Positions 47,801 to 56,856 of a stretch of 64,000 nt of DNA are shown here, one piece after another. The notes under the pieces are model-generated. The model saw only the letters and a program-made list of their open reading frames with translations. It did no database searches and had not been told where the DNA came from. The stretch comes from Streptococcus viridans. GTDB taxonomy: Bacteria; Bacillota; Bacilli; Lactobacillales; Streptococcaceae. Location of the stretch: contig NZ_LR134266.1 of the NCBI RefSeq assembly GCF_900636365.1, forward strand, positions 1,191,501 through 1,255,500, read 5' to 3'. Numbering within the stretch: the stretch's first letter is position 1; every line of letters starts with the position of its first letter. Both the position numbers and the translations under genes were made by a program.

Positions 47801-47901
47801 AGCTCTGGTAGATTCTCATCTGCTGCCACCACTTGATTTAAGATAAAGGGAGCTAGCAGGAGGCTAGAAGCTACCATGGACACCACTGTTTTCTTTTTCA
47901 T
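44833..47901 (-). CDS. Cell-wall-anchored Xaa-Pro dipeptidyl-peptidase, copy 3
   Basis: 1022 residues: signal peptide (VVSMVASSLLLAPFILNQVV), a Pro/Glu/Val-rich linker to about residue 140, DTDADGKPDL calcium-type loop, triad Ser454 (GLSWAG), Asp572 (GLNDDNV), His603 (GDHVYP), and sorting signal LPQTG with KKKKEDVQG tail. Spacing of the triad is identical in all three paralogues. Expected to trim Xaa-Pro from peptides at the cell surface. Transcribed from a consensus-like promoter with an embedded cre site, so likely glucose-repressed. Confidence 0.92.
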   Translation of the reverse strand: MKKKTVVSMVASSLLLAPFILNQVVAADENLPELSPTKEVVTQVAPEPVASEGATSQSQVDQASAPSVEPKKEVETSEPAGPSPIAPAETEKVDKPVEQEKTVTVTEKINLPQAPQGAGVPASPAASTVASSPATGQALTSYTGSLANSDLKDKELTVQNAVDELLQWAAKDPKQAGQSAADRERFAKSLGMISTQEDLNRKVSQEELTNMYSIAKKLYVAYRSEKKAPLFLNGRAQPIFPYTTGEKSNEDYHYEDSEIVRFPVYVETDYDTDADGKPDLVKAIVQLPKAVARGDFKAATILEARPYVAGTLDENYVTLESLGLPTDGSYDMKKLREQPAKRQAVGNSSTVDAAKKAKASDWYYYSPYEYIYDYENLNWYDYFLVRGYAFISSAGLGTKGSEGFNTTGSDLEINAFKNIIEWVNGKRKAYTDKTSNVEIKADWATGNVAMTGLSWAGTTTFGVASTGVEGLKTIVPAAGIASWYDYFNSQGTAYGNPPYSDLSWLSLYVGTRILDEKDWAGIWQNYANYINQLNKDQNAHERNYSDVWKERDYTLHPEKFKTSALLVHGLNDDNVKTKHFELMYDALKKAGQDVKLYLHQGDHVYPAAMSRGYGIQANGQDFYDLLNTWLSHYLYGVENQVDKLPAVLAQNNYDPSKWTTYDNWKTSQRLFLNAQSKRLEETISSDYAGAGIEIAKRNETVSQASSKANMTFVSEVTEDTTIKGHIPVHFKAALAKGQGKNFQINALLVDVSDEEFDVVGNGSVKADKKADGFWMGSTLSNLSVAEFETIKTKYKVIAKGWINLANPESGYDSASSRNSIEPKVGEFHDYTVHLQPNLYTVKKGHKLALVFNTYDPSDLTVENPYEVTFKTDSIRASIPIVEGTRSQVASYLPNAADTAYAALPEIQGAKLVEPAVHYIEEYHLPVLPEPERYGRSEIPASPNLRSLVKTAEKETAKPESLSVAYGQTFVYETGKTVLPAQEKAGQLPQTGTEEEWIGFYGLGTLLLSSLLFWKKKKEDVQG

Positions 47902-47936
47902 AAACGAAACCTCGCTATTTTATAATCAATACAGCT

Positions 47937-47965
47937 ATTATACTATGTAAGCGCTTTTGTATCAA
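47937..47965 (-). promoter_or_regulatory. Promoter of X-PDAP copy 3 with embedded cre site
   Basis: -35 TTGATA (47960-47965), 17-bp spacer, -10 TATAAT (47937-47942). The spacer is almost wholly a cre-like site (47945-47960, minus ACAAAAGCGCTTACAT, 14 of 16 with the AGCGCT core), so CcpA binding would block polymerase. Confidence 0.75.
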
Positions 47966-47977
47966 ATTTTTTCCAAG

Positions 47978-48004
47978 AAAAAAATCGAGGCAAATTTGCC
48001 TCGA
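47978..48004 (-). terminator. Terminator of the oligopeptide-binding protein gene
   Basis: Perfect palindrome TCGAGGCAAA/TTTGCCTCGA followed by T7 on the minus strand, 11 bp after the stop codon. Confidence 0.88.
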
Positions 48005-48015
48005 TCTAAAGATAC

Positions 48016-50016
48016 TTATTTCACATGATCTTTTAATTCTTCTTGAGCTTTTTGGTTAGACTCTGCTTGCTCTTTCTTCCATTTTTCAAGAGCTTTGTTG
48101 TAGTCTTCGGTTGTTACAGCCTTGTCTTGAAGTTCCATGCCTTTATAGACAACGTTGTCTTTCCCTTTACCACCGGTCCAGCCAAATGGTGCTGAGAATG
48201 GTACAACACGAGTCAAGAATGGACGACCAGTCTTAGATGTTGTTGGGATAACCAAAGCACTATCTGTCAACCAAGCTTGAGCTGCAGCATATTTCTCATA
48301 ACGTTTGTTAAGGTCTTTGGTTTCAGCTCCTGCTTCCGTTACCATCTTCTCAAAGTCGTAGAGACCAACTTTCTTAGCTGCCTCATTGTTTTCGCTTGGG
48401 TCAAATCCAAGGAAGGTACGAGTATTTTCACCAGAAGATGCTTTCAAGATATCAAGGTAAGTTGATGGGTCTTGATAGTCAGGGCTCCATCCAACGTTAT
48501 CTGAGATATCCCAGTCTTCGTCTTCTGCTTTAGCAGCAAAGAGCGTCACGTTCAAGAGGTCTTCTTTGGATACCATATGGATGTCGACAACGACGTTTTC
48601 TTTTCCAAGCGTACTTTCAACCGATTGTTTGAAAGATTGAGCACGTTGAACCTTAGATTGAGTCGTTTGGTCAACTGGCATATCCAAGTGGATTGGGAAT
48701 TTCACACCGTCTGCTTCAAGTGCAGATTTTGCTTTTGCAAACTCTTCTTTAGCTTGTTTTTCGTTGTAAAGACCATTCTGACCATCGTCAAGATTTGCAT
48801 CTTTCCACTCGTCTCCATAAGTAACCAACTCAGTTTTAACCATCTCACCGAAGGTCTTGCCATCTGCTTGAACGAATGTAGGTGGGATGTACAAGTTACG
48901 GATCAGTTTGCTTGCTCCATCTTTACCATTTGCTTGGGCAGCATAAGATTCACGGTCAAAGGCAAAGCTGATTGCTTGACGGAAGTCTTTGTTCAAAAGA
49001 GCTTTCTTAGTAGATGATTTTTCTTCATCTGTTGTTTTTGCAGTGTACTTGTAAGACTGACGGTCGATATTCACACCGATAACGAATGTGCTGGCATCTT
49101 GAGGTGTGTAGATGATTTCATCTTTAAACTTCTTAGCTTGGTCTGTAAATCCAGGTCCAGTTGGGAACAATTTAGCAAGGCTAAGAGCATTGTCCTCAAA
49201 CGAGTTGGCCAATTTACTTTGGTCTTGACCATCATAGTACTCGAGCTTAACATCTGTGATGTGAACATTGTCCTTATCCCAGTAGTTTTCATTCTTGCTC
49301 ATCTCGATAGATGATTTAGAAGTGAAGCTCTTCAAGATGTATGGACCATTGTAAAGAAGAGAGCTAGTGTCACTTGCTTGGGCAAATTTATCCCCTTTAG
49401 ATTCTACGAATTTCTCGTTGATAGGGAAAGTGATTCCAAGAGTCAACTTAGAATTCCAGAAAGGCTCTGCTTGGTTCAAAGTGATTTGAAGGGTATGATC
49501 ATCGACTGCTTTAATGCCTACATTTGAGAAGTCTGAAGTCTTACCTTCAACATAATCATTCAAGCCCTTGATAGAGTTTTGAATGATGTAGAGCATTTCA
49601 GACTTGTGGTCAGCGGCATACTTGATCCCTGCAACGAAGTCTTCAGCTGTCACGTCCGCATACTCTTCCCCTTCTGAATCATACCATTTGGCATCATCAC
49701 GAAGTTTGTAAGTATAAGTCAAGCCATCTTCTGAAACTGTCCAATCTTTAGCAAGTGAAGGAATCAAATTCCCATACTTGTCGTTTTCAAACAATCCATC
49801 AATCAAGTTTCCTGTGATTTCATGGGTTGCAGCTTTACCAGATGTGATGTAGTTCAAGTTTTCAGGTTCTGTCTCGTAAACGTAAGAGAATTTTTGACCT
49901 GCTTCACTTGATTTTGAGCTTGAGCTTGATGGTTTAGAACCACCGGAACATGCTGCAAGAATACCTGCTGAAAGAAGAGCTACTCCTGCAAGAGCAATGA
50001 CATTTCTTTTTTTCAT
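48016..50016 (-). CDS. Oligopeptide-binding lipoprotein (AmiA/AliA type)
   Basis: 666 residues. Lipoprotein signal ending LLSAGILAACSGG, Ser-rich linker, then an SBP_bac_5 domain starting FSYVYETEPENLNYITSG. Length and sequence fit the streptococcal AmiA/AliA/AliB family, which captures peptides for the Ami importer. No permease or ATPase genes adjoin, so it is an orphan binding protein that must share a distant transporter, as AliA and AliB do. A perfect CodY box lies upstream. Confidence 0.92.
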   Translation of the reverse strand: MKKRNVIALAGVALLSAGILAACSGGSKPSSSSSKSSEAGQKFSYVYETEPENLNYITSGKAATHEITGNLIDGLFENDKYGNLIPSLAKDWTVSEDGLTYTYKLRDDAKWYDSEGEEYADVTAEDFVAGIKYAADHKSEMLYIIQNSIKGLNDYVEGKTSDFSNVGIKAVDDHTLQITLNQAEPFWNSKLTLGITFPINEKFVESKGDKFAQASDTSSLLYNGPYILKSFTSKSSIEMSKNENYWDKDNVHITDVKLEYYDGQDQSKLANSFEDNALSLAKLFPTGPGFTDQAKKFKDEIIYTPQDASTFVIGVNIDRQSYKYTAKTTDEEKSSTKKALLNKDFRQAISFAFDRESYAAQANGKDGASKLIRNLYIPPTFVQADGKTFGEMVKTELVTYGDEWKDANLDDGQNGLYNEKQAKEEFAKAKSALEADGVKFPIHLDMPVDQTTQSKVQRAQSFKQSVESTLGKENVVVDIHMVSKEDLLNVTLFAAKAEDEDWDISDNVGWSPDYQDPSTYLDILKASSGENTRTFLGFDPSENNEAAKKVGLYDFEKMVTEAGAETKDLNKRYEKYAAAQAWLTDSALVIPTTSKTGRPFLTRVVPFSAPFGWTGGKGKDNVVYKGMELQDKAVTTEDYNKALEKWKKEQAESNQKAQEELKDHVK

Positions 50017-50052
50017 TGTTTACTCCTAATAAATTTTTAAGGTTGTCATAAG

Positions 50053-50098
50053 ATTATACCACAAAGATTTTCAGAAGAGAAGTAATTTTCTGAAAATT
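50053..50098 (-). promoter_or_regulatory. Promoter and CodY box of the oligopeptide-binding protein
   Basis: Extended -10 TGGTATAAT (TATAAT at 50053-50058) on the minus strand. At 50084-50098 lies AATTTTCTGAAAATT, a 15 of 15 match to the CodY motif AATTTTCWGAAAATT, just upstream of where the -35 falls. It is also the right arm of a ten-base inverted repeat with 50067-50076. Confidence 0.8.
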
Positions 50099-50125
50099 TA
50101 TTAAATTTTGTAATTTTTCTTGTCC

Positions 50126-50911
50126 TTAGCATTTATTAAAGTGTGAACCATAGTCTACAAATGCCTTAACATCGCTGGTTTTGCCCTCATGAAGGTCCCG
50201 AACAATTTTTGACCCCACGATGACACCATCAGATACCTGATTAAAGCGTTGGATATCTTCTTGGGTGGAAACCCCAAAGCCTGTCAGAACTGGGATAGTG
50301 GCCAAGTCTCTCAAGGTCGCTAAGTGCTGATCCAAGTCATCCCGGTAGTTGCCCATCTTCCCAGTAACTCCATTGATGGCTACTGCATAGATAAAGCCTT
50401 CTGCTTCTTGGATCAAGGCCTTCTGCCGTTCGATACCTGTGGTCAAGCTGACCAAGGGAACAAGGGCAATATCACTCCCATCCAAGTAAGGTGCTAGCAT
50501 ATCCGCATGCTCATTTGGTAGATCTGGAATGATCAAGCCTTTGACAGAGGTAGAAGCCAATTCTTTAATAAAGGCTTCAATCCCATATTGGTAGACCGGA
50601 TTGATATAGGTCATGATGACCAGAGGAATCTTGGTCTCTTGTTCTTGGAGTTTTTTTACAATAGCTGTTAAAGTCACGCCCTTAGCCAAACTGCGTTGCC
50701 CAGCCATTTCGATGACTGGCCCATCCGCTACAGGGTCCGACCATGGAATCCCCACTTCAATAGCCGATGCTCCACTTTCTTCTAAGAGTTGGATGGTGTC
50801 AAAGAGGCCATCGAGTCCCTTCTCATGATCGCCCGCCATGATGTAAGGTACGAAGATCCCCCGCTTGTTGTCTTTAATGACTTGTAAATGCTGTGTTAAT
50901 GTTTTGGTCAT
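50126..50911 (-). CDS. trpA: Tryptophan synthase alpha chain
   Basis: 261 residues. [16 protein letters not shown], the catalytic Glu region [19 protein letters not shown] and loop [14 protein letters not shown] are present. Cleaves indole-glycerol phosphate to indole for TrpB. Last gene of the trp operon, two bases after trpB; no strong terminator follows before the oligopeptide promoter. Confidence 0.97.
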   Translation of the reverse strand: MTKTLTQHLQVIKDNKRGIFVPYIMAGDHEKGLDGLFDTIQLLEESGASAIEVGIPWSDPVADGPVIEMAGQRSLAKGVTLTAIVKKLQEQETKIPLVIMTYINPVYQYGIEAFIKELASTSVKGLIIPDLPNEHADMLAPYLDGSDIALVPLVSLTTGIERQKALIQEAEGFIYAVAINGVTGKMGNYRDDLDQHLATLRDLATIPVLTGFGVSTQEDIQRFNQVSDGVIVGSKIVRDLHEGKTSDVKAFVDYGSHFNKC

Positions 50912-50913
50912 CT

Positions 50914-52116
50914 CTACTTCCCTTCTGCTTCAAACCGTTCTTTTACCTGCATAACATCCTTGTCTCCACGACCAGATAAGCAGACGATGAGCGTTTGGTC
51001 CGGAGTCATTTTTGCTGCGACCTTTTGCGCTAGAGCGATAGCATGACTGGACTCCAATGCTGGAATGATCCCTTCCAAACGAGAAAGCAACTTAAATCCT
51101 TCGAGGGCTTCTTCATCTGTGATGGAATCATAGCTTGCCCGGCCAATTTCATTAAAATAGCAATGCTCTGGCCCCACACCAGGATAATCCAAGCCAGCTG
51201 AGATAGAGAAAGCTTCCATGATCTGTCCATGGGCATCTTGAAGCACTTCCATCAAAGCTCCGTGAAGAATTCCTGGACGACCTTTGGCAAAGGTCGCTGC
51301 GTGTTTGTCCGTATCCAAACCAAGACCAGAGGCTTCTGCTCCGTACATGGCTACTGATTCGTCTTCTACGAAGGGGTAGAACATACCAATGGCATTGGAG
51401 CCTCCACCGATACAGGCTAGGACCGCGTCAGGAAGTTTTCCATCTGAGACTTCAGCAAACTGACGTTTGGCTTCCTTACCAATCACGGATTGAAAATCTC
51501 GGACAATCTCTGGGAAGGGAGCTGGTCCAAGGGCAGATCCCATGATGTAGTGAGTATCATCAATCCCAGCTACCCATGCACGAAGGGCTGCATTGACCGC
51601 ATCTTTCAGCACGCGCGATCCATCTGTCACACTATGGACTTTTGCTCCTAAGAGCTCTATCCGAAAGACATTGAGGGCTTGGCGTTTGACATCTTCTTCC
51701 CCCATGTAGATGGTACACTCCATCTCGAAGAGAGCCGCTGCCGTCGCTGTCGCCACCCCGTGTTGACCAGCTCCTGTCTCCGCGATAATCTTCTTCTTGC
51801 CCATCCGTTTAGCCAGCAAGACCTGACCAAGGGCATTGTTAATCTTGTGAGCCCCTGTATGGTTGAGGTCTTCCCGTTTCAGGTAGATTTGCGCTCCACC
51901 GATGTGCTTGGAAAGACTTTTGGCATGGTAAAGGGGAGTCTCCCGACCTACATAATTCTTGAGCAAGTCATCCAATTCCGCTTGAAAGCTTGGATCTGCT
52001 TTGGCATCTCTATAAGCCTTATCGAGTTCAATCACGGCTGTCATCAGGGTTTCTGGGACAAACTGTCCTCCAAATCTTCCATAAAACCCTTTTTCATCCG
52101 GTAGTTGATAGTTCAT
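50914..52116 (-). CDS. trpB: Tryptophan synthase beta chain
   Basis: 400 residues. PLP lysine in [29 protein letters not shown] and the phosphate-binding [14 protein letters not shown]. Condenses indole with serine. Overlaps trpF by four bases. Canonical length. Confidence 0.98.
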   Translation of the reverse strand: MNYQLPDEKGFYGRFGGQFVPETLMTAVIELDKAYRDAKADPSFQAELDDLLKNYVGRETPLYHAKSLSKHIGGAQIYLKREDLNHTGAHKINNALGQVLLAKRMGKKKIIAETGAGQHGVATATAAALFEMECTIYMGEEDVKRQALNVFRIELLGAKVHSVTDGSRVLKDAVNAALRAWVAGIDDTHYIMGSALGPAPFPEIVRDFQSVIGKEAKRQFAEVSDGKLPDAVLACIGGGSNAIGMFYPFVEDESVAMYGAEASGLGLDTDKHAATFAKGRPGILHGALMEVLQDAHGQIMEAFSISAGLDYPGVGPEHCYFNEIGRASYDSITDEEALEGFKLLSRLEGIIPALESSHAIALAQKVAAKMTPDQTLIVCLSGRGDKDVMQVKERFEAEGK

Positions 52117-52694
52117 GCTTTCGCTCCTTCTATAAATGCTTTTATCTTTTCAATATCTTTGCGTCCGTCTGTTTCGACACCTGATGAGACATCCAGTGCA
52201 TAGGGCTGAAAGGTCTCTCTAGCTTGACGGACATTGTCCACTGTTAAGCCCCCTGCAATAAAGAAATCCTGCTGGATCTTCTGATCTTTCAGCAAATCCC
52301 AATCAAAGGTTCGCCCACTCCCAGCTACGGGAGCATCAAAGAGCAGAAAATCTGCCGGGCTGGTTACTTTAGTTTTCTGGTCACTGAGCTGGATGGCTCG
52401 AATGACTGGAACTGAGATCTTTTGTATCAGAGCTTCATCAAACGTTCCATGAATCTGAACGATGTCTAAGGGAACCTGAGCAATGGCTTGCTCCAAGTCC
52501 TCTAGACTTGGTGAGACAAAGACTCCAACAATTTTGGTCTTGCCAGTCACCAGTTTTGCTAATTCGTGGACTTGCTCCAGACTGACTTGTCGCTTGCTCT
52601 CAGCGAAAACAAAACCGACATAGTCTGCGCCTGCTAGGACAGCCGTCTCCACTGCTTCCACTGTAGACAGGCCACATATTTTAACCTTTGTCAA
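52113..52694 (-). CDS. trpF: Phosphoribosylanthranilate isomerase
   Basis: 193 residues. [13 protein letters not shown] with the catalytic Cys, [20 protein letters not shown], and the C-terminal [13 protein letters not shown] phosphate site. Third step of the tryptophan branch. Overlaps trpC by 14 bases. Confidence 0.97.
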   Translation of the reverse strand: MTKVKICGLSTVEAVETAVLAGADYVGFVFAESKRQVSLEQVHELAKLVTGKTKIVGVFVSPSLEDLEQAIAQVPLDIVQIHGTFDEALIQKISVPVIRAIQLSDQKTKVTSPADFLLFDAPVAGSGRTFDWDLLKDQKIQQDFFIAGGLTVDNVRQARETFQPYALDVSSGVETDGRKDIEKIKAFIEGAKA

Positions 52695-53448
52695 TTTGCA
52701 ACTCCTTGACCTTTTCTGCTACATCCCCTGCTGTCATGAGGGCAGTCCCTACCAAGATCCCATTAAAGTAGGGAGCGACTAGAGCCGCATCTGCACCATT
52801 AAAAATAGCGGACTCCGATATATAAACCGGCTGGTCTTTAAAATGTGTAGACAATTCCAGACTAGTATTCAGATCCGTTTCAAAGGTGACGAGGTTCCGG
52901 TTGTTGACCCCGATGATGTCCGCCCCGATCCGATGGGCTATTTCGAGCTCAGGTAAGTTATGGGTCTCTACCAGCACCTCCAAACCAAGCCCCGTCGCAA
53001 AATCATAAAGCTCCTTGAGCCGGGCTTCTGGCAGAGCTGCTACAATCAAGAGAATAACCGTCGCTCCGGCATTACGAGATCGGACAATCTGTTTCTCATC
53101 AATGATAAAATCCTTGGCCAAAGTTGGAATCGTCACCTGGGAAGAAATCTCACGAAGGTAGTCTAGATCTCCCTTGAAGAAGACTTGGTCCGTCAGAACC
53201 GAGATCATGGCTGCCCCATTTTCTTCATAGGTCTTGGCTTGGGCGACAATATCTACATCCAGATTGATATCCCCCATACTAGGACTTGCCTTCTTCACCT
53301 CGGCGATGATCTGCAAGTGCTCTTGATGGCTCTTGAGAAAATCATAGAGGCGATAGGCCTGACGGAGAGGTTGGAGGTCTTCCATGACCATTTGCGCCAC
53401 TTCTTTTTCTTTTTGTTCTAGGATCGTCGGTAGAAAGGCTTTACTCAT
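52681..53448 (-). CDS. trpC: Indole-3-glycerol-phosphate synthase
   Basis: 255 residues. IIAEVKKASPSMGDIN with the catalytic Lys/Ser pair, SVLTDQVFFKGDL, LAKDFIIDEKQI and IGVNNRNLVTFETD. Ring closure and decarboxylation to indole-glycerol phosphate. Overlaps trpD by four bases. Confidence 0.97.
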   Translation of the reverse strand: MSKAFLPTILEQKEKEVAQMVMEDLQPLRQAYRLYDFLKSHQEHLQIIAEVKKASPSMGDINLDVDIVAQAKTYEENGAAMISVLTDQVFFKGDLDYLREISSQVTIPTLAKDFIIDEKQIVRSRNAGATVILLIVAALPEARLKELYDFATGLGLEVLVETHNLPELEIAHRIGADIIGVNNRNLVTFETDLNTSLELSTHFKDQPVYISESAIFNGADAALVAPYFNGILVGTALMTAGDVAEKVKELQIDKG

Positions 53449-54449
53449 ACTTGAACCTCTTGTAAGTGTTGCAATTTAGCAAGGGCAGAACCATCCGCAA
53501 TCAATTGACGTGCCAACTCCACCCCTTCTTTGATGGTTGCGACTTTTCCATTGGCATAGAAACCAAGACCTGCGTTGAGAACCGTTGTTTCCAGATAAGG
53601 GCTGGCTTCATTCTTCAAGACACTGAGGAGAATCGTAGCATTTTCCTTGGCATCTCCACCAGTTATTTCAGACAGCTCTACCTTGGCCATACCCAGATCT
53701 TCATAGGTAAAGGTATGCTGGCTGATCTTGCCATTTTCTAGCAGGGTGTAGGTATTGGTTCCATAAAGAGCCGCTTCATCCATATTGTCAGGACCTGTGA
53801 TAACGACGGCACGTTTACGTCCCAACTGTTGAATAGCACGCGCGACAATCTCTTGCAATTCGGCACGATAAAGACCCATGAGTTGCGTTTCTAGATCCAA
53901 CGGATTAGCGAGAGGGCCGACCAGGTTCATAATAGTTGGAATCCCCATAGCTTGGCGAGCTGGGCCAATGAAGCGCATAGCCGGATGCATGGTCTGCGCA
54001 AAGATAAAGGCTAAACCAACCTCATCCAAAGCTTTCGAAAGGATCTCTGGTGAGGCAGCCACATTGATGCCAAGTTCTTCTAGGACATCTGCAGAGCCCG
54101 ATTTAGAAGAAACAGAGCGATTGCCGGCCTTGGCCATGCGGATCCCTCCAGCAGCCAAAACGAAGCAAACGGTCGTCGAAATGTTAAAGCTATAGGATTG
54201 ATCGCCACCAGTCCCACAGTTGCACATAGCATCTGAAAAAGTCTCGGGCAATACCGTCGCATGGGCCTTTAAGGCGCGAACGATACCCGTAATTTCGTCC
54301 GCTGTTTCCCCCTTGGTTTTGAGTCCCATCAAAAAGGCAGCGATTTGACTTTCTGATAGTTGGTTCTGCAAGATTTGATCAAAGACTTCTTGGACCTGCT
54401 CTTGCGTCAAGTCTTGGCGATTAGAGATTTGTAAGAATAATTCTTTCAT
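53445..54449 (-). CDS. trpD: Anthranilate phosphoribosyltransferase
   Basis: 334 residues. CNCGTGGDQSYSFNISTTVCFV, read as the PRPP-binding glycine loop plus helix, then GNRSVSSKSGSADVLEELG. Joins anthranilate to PRPP. Separated from trpG by 64 bases, the only sizeable gap in the operon. Not fused to trpG, unlike enterobacteria. Confidence 0.97.
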   Translation of the reverse strand: MKELFLQISNRQDLTQEQVQEVFDQILQNQLSESQIAAFLMGLKTKGETADEITGIVRALKAHATVLPETFSDAMCNCGTGGDQSYSFNISTTVCFVLAAGGIRMAKAGNRSVSSKSGSADVLEELGINVAASPEILSKALDEVGLAFIFAQTMHPAMRFIGPARQAMGIPTIMNLVGPLANPLDLETQLMGLYRAELQEIVARAIQQLGRKRAVVITGPDNMDEAALYGTNTYTLLENGKISQHTFTYEDLGMAKVELSEITGGDAKENATILLSVLKNEASPYLETTVLNAGLGFYANGKVATIKEGVELARQLIADGSALAKLQHLQEVQV

Positions 54450-54513
54450 AAGGGTTTCCTCTTGTCTTTTCTACACGATTCAATTGAAATTTTATCTGCT
54501 TGGAACTGCTGGT

Positions 54514-55080
54514 CTAGTCTAGGACCAGCTTCACAAAATTTTCGATCATTTTTAGACCATCTGGACTGCCGATACTCTCAGGATGATACTGAAGTCCGTA
54601 GATGGGCAGGCTCTTGTGTTGAATGGCCATGATTTCTTGGTCGTCCGTGGTCATGGCCGTAACCTCAAATTCTTCTGGCATTTGGTCAACGACGATAGAA
54701 TGGTAACGCATGATGCGCACATCATTCTCAATGTCCTTGAAAATGGGAGATGGCGTTTCAAAGGTAATCTGGCTTTGTTTGCCATGCATGACATTCTTAG
54801 CCAAGCGCAACTTGCCACCAAAGGTCTCCGCCAGGGCTTGATGCCCCAAGCAAATCCCTAACATAGGTTTTTTCCCTGCAAAGTCCTTGATCATGGCTTC
54901 CATTTTCCCAGCATCTGCTGGCCAGCCTGGACCTGGGGAGAAGACGAGGGCATCTGCCACTTCCGCCTGCTCATACAAGCGCTCATCATCATTTCGCAAG
55001 ACTTCGACCTCTGTAAAAGTTCCCAAGTATTGGGCCAAATTATAGGTGAAGGAATCGTAATTATCCACTAATAAAATCAT
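54514..55080 (-). CDS. trpG: Anthranilate synthase glutamine amidotransferase subunit
   Basis: 188 residues. Class I amidotransferase: LVDNYDSFTYNLAQYL, nucleophile Cys in LGICLGHQALAE and the His-Glu pair in YGLQYHPES. Supplies ammonia to TrpE. The ATG overlaps the trpE stop by four bases. In some bacteria the same protein also serves folate synthesis; no pab genes are seen here. Confidence 0.97.
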   Translation of the reverse strand: MILLVDNYDSFTYNLAQYLGTFTEVEVLRNDDERLYEQAEVADALVFSPGPGWPADAGKMEAMIKDFAGKKPMLGICLGHQALAETFGGKLRLAKNVMHGKQSQITFETPSPIFKDIENDVRIMRYHSIVVDQMPEEFEVTAMTTDDQEIMAIQHKSLPIYGLQYHPESIGSPDGLKMIENFVKLVLD

Positions 55081-56432
55081 TGAACATCTCCTATTCTTGT
55101 CATCGATTTTGCCTTGTTAATCGTCTCGTAAAATTCATTCTCCGGAACACTGTCATAGACAATCCCTGCTCCTGCCTGGACATAGGCCTTTTGATTTTTG
55201 AGGATCATGGTCCGGATAGCAATAGCAAAGTCCATGTCCCCTGTCGCGGAGAGGTAGCCGATCGCACCTGCATAGACCCCCCGTTTTTCCTGTTCCAACT
55301 CATAGATCCGACGCATGGCCCGAATCTTAGGAGCACCAGAGACTGTCCCCGCTGGTAGTGTAGCCTTAAGGGCATCCAGGGCTGTTAGGTGAGGAAGGAG
55401 TTGCCCCTTGACCACACTGGTCAGGTGCATGACATAGCGGAAATGCTCCACTTCCATATACTTGGTCACTTCGACCGTCCCATTTTGGGCGATTTTCCCG
55501 ATATCATTGCGTCCCAGATCCACCAGCATGCGGTGTTCGGCAGTTTCCTTGATATCGTGAAGGAGTTCATGAGCCAGAGCTTGGTCCTCTTCTTCCGTCG
55601 CTCCACGAGGTCGAGTTCCGGCGATCGGATTCGTCGTCACCTCTCCCTTCTTCACAGATACCAGGCTTTCCGGACTGGCCCCAATGATCTGGTAGTCTCC
55701 AAAGTCATAGAAATAAAGATAGTTGGACGGATTGGTCACGCGCAAATTTCGGTAATAATCCAAGGGATCTCCCTCGAAGTCTGCTGAGAAGCGTTGACTG
55801 AGGACACACTGGAACATATCGCCTTCGCGGATCAGCTTCTTGGCCTGATCCACCATCTCCATAAAAACTTCCTTCTCAATGTGGTTGCTGAACTGCAGAG
55901 CCTGCAAGGCCTGAGGGGTGAACTCATTGGGCGCTTGGGTTTGCAGATCGGTCACCACTTGCCCCAGTGATTGGCGGACCGCATCATTGCTCCGACCAGA
56001 ATAGATATTGTCCTCCACCACATAGACTTTTTCCTTCTTGTGGTCAAAAATCACATAGGACTCGTAGATGAAGAAATGCATGTCTGGTGTCCCGATCGTA
56101 TCCTGAGGAATCCGTCCAATCTCTTCGTAAACCCCGATCATATCATAGCCTGCAAAACCGATAGCTCCACCGGCAAAAGGAAGATCAGACGTCAGTCCCT
56201 TGACCGTTACCTGATGGAGATAGTCAAAAGGATCTTGCTCCAGCACCTTGCCGTTCTCATACAGAATCCCATCCTGATAGACCACCTCAAACACTGGATT
56301 ATAGGCCACGATAGAAAAGCGGGCGTTCTCCTTCTCACGCGGGATCGACTCAAGGATGACCTTATGGTCACCTTGGACACGCATGTAGGCTAGAATGGGG
56401 GTTAAGGTATCAGCTGGTAAATTTTTTTTCAT
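55077..56432 (-). CDS. trpE: Anthranilate synthase component I
   Basis: 451 residues. Chorismate-binding domain with SPESLVSVKKGEV, PIAGTRPRGATEEED, DLGRNDIGKI and PAGTVSGAPKIRAM. First enzyme of the tryptophan branch and usually feedback-inhibited by tryptophan. First gene of the operon, expressed only when the upstream T-box reads through. Confidence 0.97.
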   Translation of the reverse strand: MKKNLPADTLTPILAYMRVQGDHKVILESIPREKENARFSIVAYNPVFEVVYQDGILYENGKVLEQDPFDYLHQVTVKGLTSDLPFAGGAIGFAGYDMIGVYEEIGRIPQDTIGTPDMHFFIYESYVIFDHKKEKVYVVEDNIYSGRSNDAVRQSLGQVVTDLQTQAPNEFTPQALQALQFSNHIEKEVFMEMVDQAKKLIREGDMFQCVLSQRFSADFEGDPLDYYRNLRVTNPSNYLYFYDFGDYQIIGASPESLVSVKKGEVTTNPIAGTRPRGATEEEDQALAHELLHDIKETAEHRMLVDLGRNDIGKIAQNGTVEVTKYMEVEHFRYVMHLTSVVKGQLLPHLTALDALKATLPAGTVSGAPKIRAMRRIYELEQEKRGVYAGAIGYLSATGDMDFAIAIRTMILKNQKAYVQAGAGIVYDSVPENEFYETINKAKSMTRIGDVQ

Positions 56433-56534
56433 AGGAATTCCTTTCTTTTCCTAGGGACAAAGCGATGCAAGTCCTGATCCAATCACATTCAATACTCTTC
56501 AAAGTTAACAACTAGACCAACTTCAAAAGAATAC

Positions 56535-56805
56535 AAAAAACCTCACAGAGTAACACTCTGTGAGGGCATTAAATCGGGTTTAACACGGTACCACCTCAGT
56601 TAATGGTCAAAAGGGTAGAAAGCGACCATTATCTCTATCTCCTCTAACAAGGAGTCGCACGATAAGGGGTGCCTACCGAGAAGAATATGTGTTATCTTCT
56701 CCTACTCTAAACAATCAGCCCAATGTTCACTAGCTCCGACTACCTGCTCACAATACCCGCAGGCTCCCTGAAAATCTTAGACTAGTTACTTTCTGATTTA
56801 CTTCA
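56535..56805 (-). promoter_or_regulatory. Tryptophan T-box leader
   Basis: Minus strand carries the T-box motif TGAGGTGGTACCGTG (about 56584-56598) and, after it, a terminator with 11-base arms CCTCACAGAGT/ACTCTGTGAGG (56541-56565) and T6. In the Stem I region a UGG at 56720-56722 in GAACATTGGGCTG is the likely tryptophan specifier. Uncharged tRNA-Trp would stabilise the antiterminator and turn on trpEGDCFBA. Confidence 0.92.
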
Positions 56806-56806
56806 T

Positions 56807-56834
56807 ATTTTACTACATTTTTTAGGCTTGTCAA
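56807..56834 (-). promoter_or_regulatory. Promoter of the trp operon
   Basis: -35 TTGACA (56829-56834), 16-bp spacer, -10 TAAAAT (56807-56812) on the minus strand, just upstream of the T-box leader. Confidence 0.8.
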
Positions 56835-56856
56835 GAATTTTTTGACAGTTTATCCT

